This document shows, piece by piece, positions 8,058-19,121 of a DNA stretch of 64,000 bases. Under the pieces are notes generated by a model that saw nothing but the letters and a program-made list of their open reading frames with translations, did no database searches and was not told where the DNA came from. The stretch covers positions 2,790,001 through 2,854,000 of the forward strand of contig NZ_CP109583.1 of assembly GCF_036250755.1 (NCBI RefSeq), read 5' to 3'. Source of the stretch: Streptomyces uncialis. GTDB lineage: Bacteria > Actinomycetota > Actinomycetes > Streptomycetales > Streptomycetaceae. Each line of letters opens with the position of its first letter. The first letter of the stretch is position 1. Made by a program: the position numbers and the translations under genes.

Positions 8058-9593
8058 TCAGCCCATGAACTTCTTGAACTCGTCGGGCAGTTCGAAGTTC
8101 TGCGGGGCCTGGGGCAGGCCGGGCGCGCCGCCCTGCTCCCGCCGCGCGGCCTCGTCCTGCTCCTGCTGCTTGCGCTTCATCGGGTTGCCGGAACGCTGCT
8201 TGCCCTTCGCGGCCTTGACCTTCTTCTTCTGACGGCCGGGGCCGCCGCCCATCCCGGGGATGCCCGGCATCCCGGGCATGCCGCCGCCCTGGGCCATCCG
8301 GGACATCATCTTGCGTGCCTCGAAGAACCGCTCCACCAGGTTCTTGACGGCGCTGACCTCGACCCCGGAGCCCTTGGCGATACGGGCCCGGCGCGAGCCG
8401 TTGATGATCGTGGGGTCCTGGCGCTCGACCGGGGTCATCGACTTGATGATCGCGGCGGTGCGGTCGACGTCCCGCTCGTCCAGGTTGTTGATCTGGTCCT
8501 TGATCTGCCCCATCCCCGGCAGCATGCCGAGCAGCTTGCTGATGGAGCCCATCTTGCGGACCTGTTCCATCTGGGCGAGGAAGTCGTCCAGCGTGAAGTC
8601 CTTGCCCTTGCTGGACGCCAGCTTGGAGGCCATCTCCTCGGCCTCCGCCTGGGAGAAGGTCTGCTCGGCCTTCTCGATCAGCGTGAGGACGTCACCCATG
8701 CCCAGGATGCGCGAGGCCATCCGGTCCGGGTGGAACGCGTCGAAGTCGTCCAGCTTCTCGCCGTTGGAGGCGAACATGATCTGGCGGCCGGTGACATGCG
8801 CGACCGACAGCGCGGCACCACCGCGGGCGTCGCCGTCGAGCTTGGACAGGACGACCCCGTCGAAGCCGACGCCGTCGCGGAAGGCCTCGGCGGTGTTGAC
8901 CGCGTCCTGGCCGATCATCGCGTCGACGACGAACAGGATCTCGTCCGGGGAGACCGCGTCACGGATGTCGGCGGCCTGCCGCATCAGCTCCTGGTCGATA
9001 CCGAGCCGGCCGGCGGTGTCGACGATGACGATGTCGTACTGCTTGGCCCGCGCGTGCTCCAGGGAGTCCTTCGCGACCTGGACCGGGTCGCCCACGCCGT
9101 TGCCGGGCTCGGGGGCGTAGACGCCGACCCCGGCGCGCTCGGCGACGACGCTGAGCTGGTTGACGGCGTTGGGGCGCTGGAGGTCGCAGGCGACGAGCAG
9201 CGGTGAGTGGCCCTGGCCCTTCAGCCACTTGCCGAGCTTTCCGGCGAGGGTGGTCTTACCGGCGCCCTGGAGACCGGCGAGCATGATCACGGTCGGCGCG
9301 GTCTTGGCGAACCGCAGCCGGCGGGTCTCGCCGCCGAGGATGCCGACGAGCTCCTCGTTGACGATCTTGATGACCTGCTGGGCCGGGTTGAGGGCCTGCG
9401 ACACCTCGGCGCCGGCCGCCCGTTCCTTCACCTGCTTGATGAAGGCGCGCACGACGGGCAGCGCCACATCCGCTTCGAGCAGCGCGATCCGGATCTCCCG
9501 CGCGGTGGCGTCGATGTCCGCCTCGCTCAGGCGACCCTTGCCGCGGAGGTTCTTGAATGTCGCTGCGAGGCGATCCTGGAGAGTGTCGAACAC
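8058..9593 (-). CDS. ffh: Signal recognition particle protein Ffh
   Basis: SRP54 GTPase, 511 residues from a GTG at 9593. It binds signal sequences and 4.5S RNA and docks with FtsY at the membrane. The N domain is followed by the G domain with P-loop GLQGAGKTT, DTAGRLGID and SKLDGDARGG, then the M domain with Met/Gly-rich finger-loop sequence (KMMSRMAQGGGMPGMPGIPG). The tail is long and rich in Lys/Gln, common in Streptomyces. It is a single gene 114 bp downstream of glnD. Confidence 0.97.
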   Translation of the reverse strand: MFDTLQDRLAATFKNLRGKGRLSEADIDATAREIRIALLEADVALPVVRAFIKQVKERAAGAEVSQALNPAQQVIKIVNEELVGILGGETRRLRFAKTAPTVIMLAGLQGAGKTTLAGKLGKWLKGQGHSPLLVACDLQRPNAVNQLSVVAERAGVGVYAPEPGNGVGDPVQVAKDSLEHARAKQYDIVIVDTAGRLGIDQELMRQAADIRDAVSPDEILFVVDAMIGQDAVNTAEAFRDGVGFDGVVLSKLDGDARGGAALSVAHVTGRQIMFASNGEKLDDFDAFHPDRMASRILGMGDVLTLIEKAEQTFSQAEAEEMASKLASSKGKDFTLDDFLAQMEQVRKMGSISKLLGMLPGMGQIKDQINNLDERDVDRTAAIIKSMTPVERQDPTIINGSRRARIAKGSGVEVSAVKNLVERFFEARKMMSRMAQGGGMPGMPGIPGMGGGPGRQKKKVKAAKGKQRSGNPMKRKQQEQDEAARREQGGAPGLPQAPQNFELPDEFKKFMG

Positions 9594-9707
9594 GGCGGTC
9601 GCGAATCCTCGGGTCGAAGGGGGCGGGCAGGTCGTCCCCCAGGGTAATCGGTCCGGCCTGGGCCGGAGCCCTTCGTACGGGTACCGGGTACACCTGGTAC
9701 GGCCCGA

Positions 9708-12218
9708 CTACCCCCGCAGGGCGGCTTCCAGGGTCCCGGCGACGCCGGTGGCCCGCTCCGCGGTGAGGGGGGCGCCCGCGGTGTCGGTGACGTAGAAGGC
9801 GTCTACGGCGTTGGCCCCGAGGGTACTGATGTGCGCGCTGCGCACCCGTACCCCGGCGTCCTCCAGGGCCCGCCCGATGCGGTGCAGCAGCCCGGGGGCG
9901 TCCTGGGCGCGTACCTCGATGACGGTGGCGTGCCGGGACGCGGCGGGGGCCACCGACACCCGGGGCGCGGGCGGGGCGGCGCCCCGGCGGCGGGGGTGGG
10001 CGGCGTCCCGTTCGGCGAGCCGGGCGGCGATGTCGAGGGTGCCGTCCAGGGCCCGGACGAGATCGGCGCGCAGCCGGGCGCCCTGCGGCAATGCGCCGTA
10101 CTGGGCGGATACCCGCCAGCGCAGCAGCAGGACGGGGGCGGGGTCCGTGCCGAGGACGGCGGGGAGGGCGAGTTCGCCGAGTTCGGCGGTCCGGACGGTG
10201 AGCCGGTGGGTGGCGAGGACCCCGGCGACGGCGGGGAGCACCCCGGGCCGGTCGGGGACGGCGATCAGCAGTTCCACGCCGAGGGGTTCCGTACCGGGGT
10301 CGGCGGGGGCGGTGGGCGGGTGCTGGGCGCTGAGGGTGAGGGCGGGTCCGCCGGTGCGGTGGGCCTCGATCGCGAGGCGTTCCTGTTCGGCGGTGGGCGC
10401 GGCGGGCTCGGCGGACCACGGGCCCGCGGGGGCGGGGTCGCCGGTGAGCCGGGCGGTGACCCGGCGGGCCAGGTCGTCCACGAGGTGGCCGCGCCAGGAC
10501 GACCAGGCGGCGGGGCCGGTGGCGAGCGCGTCGGCCTCGGTGAGCGCGTGCAGCAGTTCCAGGGTCGGGACGGTGCCCACGGCGTCGGCGACGGCGTTCA
10601 CCGTGGCGGGGTCTTCGAGGTCGCGGCGGGTGGCGGTGTCGACGAGCAGCAGATGGTGGCGGACGAGGGTGGCGAGCACGTTGGTGTCGGCGGGGTCGAA
10701 GCCCATCCGTACGGCCATGTCGCGGGCGATGACGGCGCCCGCGACGCTGTGGTCGCCGGGCCAGCCCTTGCCGATGTCGTGCAGCAGCGCGGCGACGAGC
10801 AGCAGATCGGGCCGGGAGACCCGCCGGGTGAGGGCGGCGGCGCGGACGGTGGTCTCCACGAGGTGGCGGTCCACGGTCCAGGTGTGGACGGCGTTGCGCT
10901 GGGGACGGCAGCGGACCCGTTCCCAGTCGGGCAGCAGCCGGGTGATCAGGCCCTCGGCCTCCAGTGCCTCCCACACCTCGACGGTCGCCCGGCCCGCGCC
11001 GAGCAGGGTGACGAACTGTTCGCGGGCCTCGGCGGGCCAGGGGGCGGGCAGGGGCGCGGCGGTGGCGGCGAGGTGGCGTACCGCGTACGGGGAGAGCGGC
11101 AGGCCCGCCTGGGCCGCCGCGGCGGCGGCGCGCAGCGGGAGGACCGGGTCGCGTTCGGGGCGGGCGCCGCGGGCGAGTCCGGCTTCCCCGTCCTGTTCGA
11201 CGACGCCTTCGGCGAGCGGTGAGCGGACGGCCGCCGCCCGCGCGGCCCGGCCGCCGCCGAGGACGGCCCGCAGCCGGGGCCGGGCGGCGCGGGAGCGCAG
11301 CACCCGGCCGACCTCGCGCCAGGTGACGTCGCCGGCGTACGCGATGACGCGGGCGGCCTCGTACACCTGGCGGAGCAGGGTGTCCGCGTCGAGGAGGCCG
11401 AGCGCGGCGGCGACCTGGTCCTGTTCCTGGAGGGCGAGCCGGTCGGTGGCGCGGCCGGTGGTGAGGTGGAGGGCGTCGCGTACGTCGAGGAGGGTGCGGC
11501 GGGCGTCGGCGAGGCCCGCGCGGGGGGCGTCGGCGAGCCAGGAGGCGGCGACGGCGGACAGGGCGGTGGCGTCCCGCAGTCCGCCGCGGGCCTCCTTGAG
11601 GTCGGGTTCCAGGAGGTAGGCGAGTTCACCGAGGCGGGCGGCGCGGTCGGCGCACAGTTCCTGGAGGGCGGGCAGCCGGGCGGCGGCCTGGTTGCGCCAG
11701 TCGGTGAGGACGGTGGTGCGCAGGGCGGCGGTGAGGGCGGGGTCGCCCGCGAGATGGCGGGCGTCGAGCAGGCCGAGCTGGACCTTGAGGTCGTCGGCGG
11801 CGGTGCGGCGGGTCTCGGCAGGGGTGCGCACCGCGTGGTCGAGGGCGAGGCCGAGGTCCCAGACGGGGTACCAGAGGCGGTCGGCGAGGGCCGCGGTCCG
11901 CCGGGAGTCGCCGCCGCTGTGCAGCAGGAGCAGATCGAGGTCGCTGCGCGGGGACAGTTCGCCCCGGCCGTAGCCGCCGACGGCCACGAGGCTGATGCCC
12001 CGGGGCTCGTCGGCGGCGGCGTCGAAGAGGTTCCTCAGCCAGTCGTCGGTGAGGTCGGAGAGCGCCGCGCGGCGGACCGGACCGGCACTCTCCCCGCTGT
12101 GCAGCAGCCGCAGCCGGGCCGCCGCGTAGCCACTGGGCGCGCGGTCGCCGCCGGGGCCGCCGGCCCTGTCGGTGTCCTCGGGTTCCGGGGTGTCCCGGTG
12201 TGCGTCCACGGTGGTCAC
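9708..12218 (-). CDS. glnD: PII-modifying nucleotidyltransferase GlnD
   Basis: 836 residues from a GTG at 12218. The nucleotidyltransferase motif GGYGRGELSPRSDLDLLLLH is near residue 85. An HD phosphohydrolase domain (LLHDIGKGWPGDHS) is near residue 480, followed by two C-terminal ACT domains (VPDRPGVLPAVAGVLATHRL and AQDAPGLLHRIGRALEDAGV). In Streptomyces coelicolor GlnD adenylylates GlnK at Tyr51 rather than uridylylating it. It is the third gene of the amtB-glnK-glnD operon, 71 bp after glnK. Confidence 0.96.
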   Translation of the reverse strand: MTTVDAHRDTPEPEDTDRAGGPGGDRAPSGYAAARLRLLHSGESAGPVRRAALSDLTDDWLRNLFDAAADEPRGISLVAVGGYGRGELSPRSDLDLLLLHSGGDSRRTAALADRLWYPVWDLGLALDHAVRTPAETRRTAADDLKVQLGLLDARHLAGDPALTAALRTTVLTDWRNQAAARLPALQELCADRAARLGELAYLLEPDLKEARGGLRDATALSAVAASWLADAPRAGLADARRTLLDVRDALHLTTGRATDRLALQEQDQVAAALGLLDADTLLRQVYEAARVIAYAGDVTWREVGRVLRSRAARPRLRAVLGGGRAARAAAVRSPLAEGVVEQDGEAGLARGARPERDPVLPLRAAAAAAQAGLPLSPYAVRHLAATAAPLPAPWPAEAREQFVTLLGAGRATVEVWEALEAEGLITRLLPDWERVRCRPQRNAVHTWTVDRHLVETTVRAAALTRRVSRPDLLLVAALLHDIGKGWPGDHSVAGAVIARDMAVRMGFDPADTNVLATLVRHHLLLVDTATRRDLEDPATVNAVADAVGTVPTLELLHALTEADALATGPAAWSSWRGHLVDDLARRVTARLTGDPAPAGPWSAEPAAPTAEQERLAIEAHRTGGPALTLSAQHPPTAPADPGTEPLGVELLIAVPDRPGVLPAVAGVLATHRLTVRTAELGELALPAVLGTDPAPVLLLRWRVSAQYGALPQGARLRADLVRALDGTLDIAARLAERDAAHPRRRGAAPPAPRVSVAPAASRHATVIEVRAQDAPGLLHRIGRALEDAGVRVRSAHISTLGANAVDAFYVTDTAGAPLTAERATGVAGTLEAALRG

Positions 12219-12289
12219 CCGGCGGCTCCGTTCTCTCGTCCCTGCGATGGTGTCGCTTCGGCGGTCCCTGCGGTGGGGCGGACGTCCGG

Positions 12290-14440
<2,151 letters not shown>

Positions 14441-15934
14441 TCACACGGCTTCCGCACTCTCGGGCAGCTGCACAGCGAGCCGCTCGGTCAGCTCGACCAC
14501 CTCCGGCAGATGCCCGTACTCCCGCACGGCCGTGTCCACGGTCTTGCGGATACGTGTGTTCACCCGCTCGGACCGCACGCTGCTGGCCACCCCCAGCGCG
14601 TCCCCGGCCAGCCGCGCGCTCTGCTCCGGCTCCTTCTGGAGCAGATGCACCGTGGCCATCCCGATGAGGTTCAGCGCGTACGACCGCTGATGGTCCTTGT
14701 CCTGCGCGAACAGCTCCACGGCCCGGCTCATCACCGGCTCCGCGAGCGCGGCGTACGTGGGGCTGCGCCCGGCGACGTACGCGAGATCGCGGAACGAGTG
14801 CGCGTTCTCGCCGTTGAGCTCGGCCTCGGTGAAGAAGCCGATCCAGTCGGGTTCGTTCTCGTCGCCCTCCTGGGCGTCGGAGAAGCTCTCCTCGGCCATC
14901 CGTACGGCCCGCTTGACCTTGCCCGGCTGGCCCATGTTGGCGTACGCGCGGGCCTCCATCGCATACAGCATCGCCTGGGTACGCGAACCGGCGCTCTCCC
15001 GGCTGCCGTACTGGGCGAGGTGGATGAGTTCCAGGGCGTCGTCGGGGCGGCCGAGGTGGATCATCTGGCGGCTCATGCTGGACAGGATGTACGAGCCGAG
15101 GGGCTTGTCCCCCGCCTCCTTCGCCGCGTGCAGGGCGAGCACGAAGTACTTCTGGGCGGTGGGCTGAAGCCCCACGTCGTAGCTCATCCAGCCGGCCAGT
15201 TCGGCGAGTTCGGCGGCGACCTTGAAGAGCCGTTTGCTGGTGGCCTCCGGCTGGGGCTCCTGGAGCAGGTCGGTGACCTCGTGGAGCTGCCCGACGACGG
15301 CCTTGCGGCGCAGCCCGCCCCCGCACTGGGCGTCCCACTGGCGGAACATCACCGTGGTGGACTCCAGCAGGTCGAGCTCCGGCTGGGACAGCCGGTTGCC
15401 CCGGCGCAGCGACGCGGGGTCGGGTTCGGTGCGCTGGGCACCGGGCGAGGGCACCAGCCACCGCTGCATGGGTTCGATGAGGGCGGGACCGGCGGACAGC
15501 GCCAGCGAGGTGCCGAGGAAGCCGCGCCGGGCGAGCATCAGATCGCTGCGGGAGAACTCGCCGATCAGGGCGACGGTCTGGGGCGCCGTCCACGGCAGGT
15601 CCACCCCGGAGACCGAGGGCGACTGGTGGGGGGCGCGCAGCCCGAGGTCCTCGACGGCGACGACACAGCCGAAGCGCTCCGAGAACAGCTCGGAGAGGAT
15701 GCGCGGGATCGGCTCGCGCGGGTTCTCGCCGTCGAGCCAGCGGCGGACCCTGGAGGTGTCCGTGGAGATGTGGTTCGCGCCCAACTGCCGTGCTCTGCGG
15801 TTGACCTGGCGCGCCAGTTCACCCTTGGACCACCCGCTTCGGGTGAACCACGAGCCCAGCATCTCGTTCGGACGCTTCTCAGCGTTCGAACCGCCCTCGC
15901 CGTTGCCGCCCACCGGAACGCCCCCATCCGTCAT
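14441..15934 (-). CDS. nsdA: NsdA-like negative regulator of differentiation and antibiotic production
   Basis: 497 residues. The N-terminal part (about 25-110) has a helix-turn-helix-like region (GWSKGELARQVNRRARQLGANH), then a conserved block SDLMLARRGFLGTSLALSAG. TPR-like helices fill the rest (FKVAAELAELAGWMSYDVG, YANMGQPGKVKRAVRMAEES). The match to S. coelicolor NsdA (SCO5582) is by recognised sequence and by its place next to amtB. Loss of NsdA in S. coelicolor increases sporulation and actinorhodin; the molecular mechanism is not settled. ATG start at 15934. Confidence 0.88.
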   Translation of the reverse strand: MTDGGVPVGGNGEGGSNAEKRPNEMLGSWFTRSGWSKGELARQVNRRARQLGANHISTDTSRVRRWLDGENPREPIPRILSELFSERFGCVVAVEDLGLRAPHQSPSVSGVDLPWTAPQTVALIGEFSRSDLMLARRGFLGTSLALSAGPALIEPMQRWLVPSPGAQRTEPDPASLRRGNRLSQPELDLLESTTVMFRQWDAQCGGGLRRKAVVGQLHEVTDLLQEPQPEATSKRLFKVAAELAELAGWMSYDVGLQPTAQKYFVLALHAAKEAGDKPLGSYILSSMSRQMIHLGRPDDALELIHLAQYGSRESAGSRTQAMLYAMEARAYANMGQPGKVKRAVRMAEESFSDAQEGDENEPDWIGFFTEAELNGENAHSFRDLAYVAGRSPTYAALAEPVMSRAVELFAQDKDHQRSYALNLIGMATVHLLQKEPEQSARLAGDALGVASSVRSERVNTRIRKTVDTAVREYGHLPEVVELTERLAVQLPESAEAV

Positions 15935-16401
15935 GCAGTCTGCCCGTCACGTCGTCCGTGCACAGTTCTGGTCAAGCCCTATCAGCATGCCGTGCGTCAC
16001 AGCTGCTTGTCCGGTGCTTGTCACCCGTCGAACGGGAATCCGGCTCGTCCGCGTCACTCCCGCGGGCACGGAACCTCCCAGGGTTCATGCACCGAAAGTA
16101 ATCCTACGATCACCCATTTCGCGAGGCCGATCGGGGAAACGCCACCATTCGCCACCCCTTCGAATGAACCCGACTGCCTTTTCACACGCTTGACTTGACG
16201 CAGAAACGACCGCGCCGGACGAAGTGATGCACGCCGGAGCGCGTGAATCCCGGTGCGCCACCCGAAATGCTTCCGAGCGCCGTCACCATCCTTGAGTGGC
16301 GGGGCCGAGGCAAACGTACGGTCACCGTACGCATCCATATCGTGATCGATGCTTGACCGTGACGTCGTAACCACCGGCGCGCCGGAACTGTTGGAGGAGG
16401 C
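15935..16401. promoter_or_regulatory. Divergent promoter region nsdA / primase-like gene
   Basis: 467 bp between two divergent genes, with lower G+C around 16080-16200. It contains a perfect 17-bp palindrome at 16315-16331. I cannot assign reliable promoter hexamers for nsdA. No small gene with coding bias is evident. Confidence 0.5.
16315..16331. promoter_or_regulatory. Perfect palindrome CGTACGGT-C-ACCGTACG
   Basis: 8-bp arms around a single central base, 70 bp before the start of the primase-polymerase-like gene and about 380 bp upstream of nsdA. The short spacing and lack of a loop suggest a dimeric repressor operator rather than a terminator. The regulator is unknown. Confidence 0.45.
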
Positions 16402-17073
16402 ATGGACTTCACGATCGGCGGCATCCGTGACATCCGGTCGGGTTCACGCCGCCGCGGACGCACCAGTGAGTGCACCGCGGCCGCTGAGTTCACCGGACTG
16501 CGCGGCTGGGACGTCGTACCCGGTGCCCGGCTCTCGTCGGGGCGCTGCTCCTGCGGACGGACCGGCGGGGACGGCGGGGCGCGCTGCGCGGAACCCGGCG
16601 CGCATCCCCTGGACCTCGCCCCGGTGATCCCCGCCGGGGCCACCCTCGACCAGGTCGCGCGGGCCTGGGAACGGTTCCCGGCCGCCACGGTGATGCTGCC
16701 CGTGGGCCGCGCCTTCGACGTCCTGGAGGTCGGTGTCACGGCGGGGCGCCGCGCGCTGGTGCGGCTGGAGCGGATGGGCCTGCCGCTGGGACCCGTCACG
16801 GCGACCCCCGACGGCCGCGCGCAGTTCCTCGTCGCGCCGGGCGCCGCGGCGGGGCTGCCCAAGCTGCTGTACCGGACGGGCTGGGACGGCGCGGCACTCG
16901 ATCTGCGCGCACTCGGCGAGGGCGACCACATCACGGCGCCCCCGTCGGACCGCGGCGGCCTCGGTGCCGTCCGCTGGCTGCGGGCCCCCGCCCTGGACTC
17001 GGCCACCGGTCCCCCGGAGGCCCGTCTGCTGCTGGGCGTCCTCGCCTACGCGGCCCATCGCTCCCGCCCCTGA
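16402..17073 (+). CDS. Primase-polymerase (Prim-Pol)-like domain protein
   Basis: 223 residues, ATG after GGAGG (positions 16393-16399). It resembles the actinobacterial proteins annotated as bifunctional DNA primase/polymerase, N-terminal domain (seen here as RGWDVVPGARLSSGRCSCG, ATVMLPVGRAFDVLEVGVTAG, LPKLLYRTGWDGAALDLRALGEGDHITAPPS). The acidic DxD metal-binding pair of active archaeo-eukaryotic primases is not obvious; VPVGRAFDVLEV may be the remnant. It is therefore probably a Prim-Pol fold without proven polymerase activity. It lies between nsdA and ftsY, as in S. coelicolor (SCO5581, from memory). Confidence 0.7.
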   Translation: MDFTIGGIRDIRSGSRRRGRTSECTAAAEFTGLRGWDVVPGARLSSGRCSCGRTGGDGGARCAEPGAHPLDLAPVIPAGATLDQVARAWERFPAATVMLPVGRAFDVLEVGVTAGRRALVRLERMGLPLGPVTATPDGRAQFLVAPGAAAGLPKLLYRTGWDGAALDLRALGEGDHITAPPSDRGGLGAVRWLRAPALDSATGPPEARLLLGVLAYAAHRSRP

Positions 17074-17158
17074 ACGTACGAAGGGCCCGGCGGACCGGGG
17101 CGGCCACGGTGGCCGGTACCCGATACCGCCGGACCCGGTGGTCCGGCACCCGCCCGGA

Positions 17159-17181
17159 GGCGGCGTGCCCGGCACGCCGCC
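17159..17181. terminator. Bidirectional terminator between primase-like gene and ftsY
   Basis: Perfect 11-bp stem GGCGGCGTGCC / GGCACGCCGCC around one base, in the 117-bp space between convergent genes. A second weaker GC-rich inverted sequence precedes it. Confidence 0.65.
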
Positions 17182-17190
17182 CGGTCCGGG

Positions 17191-18396
17191 CTACTCCCCG
17201 ATAAGCGCATCCACGAACGCCTCGGGTTCGAAGGGGGCGAGGTCGTCCGCGCCCTCGCCGAGGCCGACGAGCTTCACGGGGACGCCGAGCTCACGCTGCA
17301 CCGCGATGACGATGCCGCCCTTCGCGGTCCCGTCGAGCTTGGTCAGCACGATGCCGGTGATGTCCACGACCTCCGCGAAGACACGGGCCTGGACGAGGCC
17401 GTTCTGCCCGGTCGTCGCGTCGAGGACGAGCAGCACCTCGTCGAGCGGCGCGTGCTTCTCGATGACGCGCTTGACCTTGCCGAGCTCGTCCATCAGCCCG
17501 GTCTTGGTGTGCAGCCGCCCGGCGGTGTCGATGAGGACGACATCGGCGCCGGTCTGGATGCCCTCCTTGACGGCGTCGAACGCGATGGACGCGGGGTCAC
17601 CGCCCTCGGGGCCGCGCACGGTACGGGCGCCGACGCGGTCGCCCCAGGTCTGGAGCTGATCGGCGGCGGCGGCCCGGAAGGTGTCGGCCGCGCCCAGCAG
17701 GACGTGCTTGCCGTCGGCGACGAGGACCCGGGCGAGCTTGCCGGTGGTGGTGGTCTTGCCGGTGCCGTTGACCCCGACGACCATCACGATGCCGGGGGTG
17801 TCGAGACCCGAGTCGGTGTTGACCGCGCGGTCGAATTCGGGGACGAGGAGGGTCAGCAGCTCCTCGCGCAGCAGGGTGCGCAGCTCGTCCGGGGTACGGG
17901 TGCCGAGGACCTTGACCCGCTCGCGCAGCCGCTCCACCAGTTCCTGCGTGGGCTGGACGCCCACGTCGGCGGTGAGAAGGGTGTCCTCGATCTCCTCCCA
18001 GGTGTCCTCGTCCAGGTGCTCACGGGACAGCAGGGCCAGCAGGCCCTTGCCCAGCGCGTTCTGGGAGCGGGACAGCCGGGTCCGGAGCCGGACGAGGCGT
18101 CCGGCGGCGGGCTCGGGTACCTCGACCTCGGGCACCGCCTCGACGGCGGGCGGGGCCTGGGTGCCGGGCTCCGCGGGGGCGCCCGGGAGGTCGACCTCCT
18201 CGATGGTGCGGCGGGGTTCGTCCCGGGGCGTCCCGGCCTCTTCGCCGACACGCGGCTCGGCCGGAGGGGCGGTGATGTCGGGCGTGGTGGGCGGCGGCGG
18301 GGGCAGGGGCTTCTTGCGGCGGCTGCCGATGATGAGTCCGCCGATGGTCCCTAGCGCGACCACGGCGATGACTACGGCGAGGATGACGATTTCCAT
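17191..18396 (-). CDS. ftsY: Signal recognition particle receptor FtsY
   Basis: SRP receptor GTPase, 401 residues from the ATG at 18396 (MEIVILAVVIAVVALGTIGG). That start puts a hydrophobic signal-anchor at the very N-terminus, followed by a basic RRKK stop and a Pro/Glu-rich linker. The NG domain has P-loop GVNGTGKTTT, DTAGRLHTK and TKLDGTAKGG. The direct N-terminal membrane anchor is typical of actinobacterial FtsY and differs from the acidic A domain of E. coli. It lies near smc, as in other Streptomyces. Confidence 0.96.
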   Translation of the reverse strand: MEIVILAVVIAVVALGTIGGLIIGSRRKKPLPPPPPTTPDITAPPAEPRVGEEAGTPRDEPRRTIEEVDLPGAPAEPGTQAPPAVEAVPEVEVPEPAAGRLVRLRTRLSRSQNALGKGLLALLSREHLDEDTWEEIEDTLLTADVGVQPTQELVERLRERVKVLGTRTPDELRTLLREELLTLLVPEFDRAVNTDSGLDTPGIVMVVGVNGTGKTTTTGKLARVLVADGKHVLLGAADTFRAAAADQLQTWGDRVGARTVRGPEGGDPASIAFDAVKEGIQTGADVVLIDTAGRLHTKTGLMDELGKVKRVIEKHAPLDEVLLVLDATTGQNGLVQARVFAEVVDITGIVLTKLDGTAKGGIVIAVQRELGVPVKLVGLGEGADDLAPFEPEAFVDALIGE

Positions 18397-19121
18397 AACC
18401 CACCCAGTATCATCCACGGGTTCTGGCGGGGGCGCCTTGACGGGTCGCTGGGCGTACTTGTCCCCGTGCGGGTCGCCTTCGCTTGCGCTTCCTAGGTCTG
18501 TCCGGCTGGACGCACTTGTCCCCGCACAGGTTGTCCGTGGGTGCGCAGTTCCCCGCGCCCCTGAGGTGCTGCCCCCTTGCGGTCGCCCTTCGGGTGCGGG
18601 CCGGTTCTCGTCTTTGCGCAGTTCCCCGCGGGTCGCCTTCGCTTGCGCTTCCTAGGTCTGTCCGGCTGAGCGCACTCGTTCCTGCACAGGTTGTCCGTGG
18701 GTGCGCAGTTCCCCGCGCCCCTGGGTGGTGCCCCCTTGCTGTCGCTCCTCGGGTGCGGGTCGGTTCTCGTCTTTTGCGCAGTTCCCCGCGCCCCTGAAGG
18801 GGCGCTCCTCTCCTCCCGCGGTCGCGGTGCTGCGGGAGGGGGTGGGCGGGAATCTCTGCTCGCAGACTCCGATGCTCTTCAGTCGAGTCACGAAACGTCG
18901 TACCGAGCGTGTCGGATCGAGGACGGAGAATCCCGACCGGCACCGACCCGAAGAACAAGCAGAACGCGCCCCAAAGGGGCGCGGGGAACTGCGCGAAACC
19001 ACCGAACGACGGCACAGGAACGAAGTACGCCCCGCACAGGAAACCCAGGGGGGGCGAGGAACCGCCCCACAGAGAAAAAACCCGAATGACCCACCCCGGG
19101 GCACCGGGTTAGCGTCGGGGA
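18397..19121. repeat. Mosaic repeat cluster B (ftsY - acetyltransferase divergent gap)
   Basis: Plus-oriented core units lie at 18543-18562, 18616-18630 (truncated and fused to the next module), 18703-18722 and 18776-18795. A minus-oriented unit lies at 18975-18994. Between the two orientations is a shared central core (about 18834-18970) that includes TCTCTGCTCGCAGACTCCG and GGACGGAGAATCCCGACC. Both neighbouring genes start outward, so their promoters must lie within or beside this element. The open frames running through it are not genes: they encode the repeat in every frame. Confidence 0.85.
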
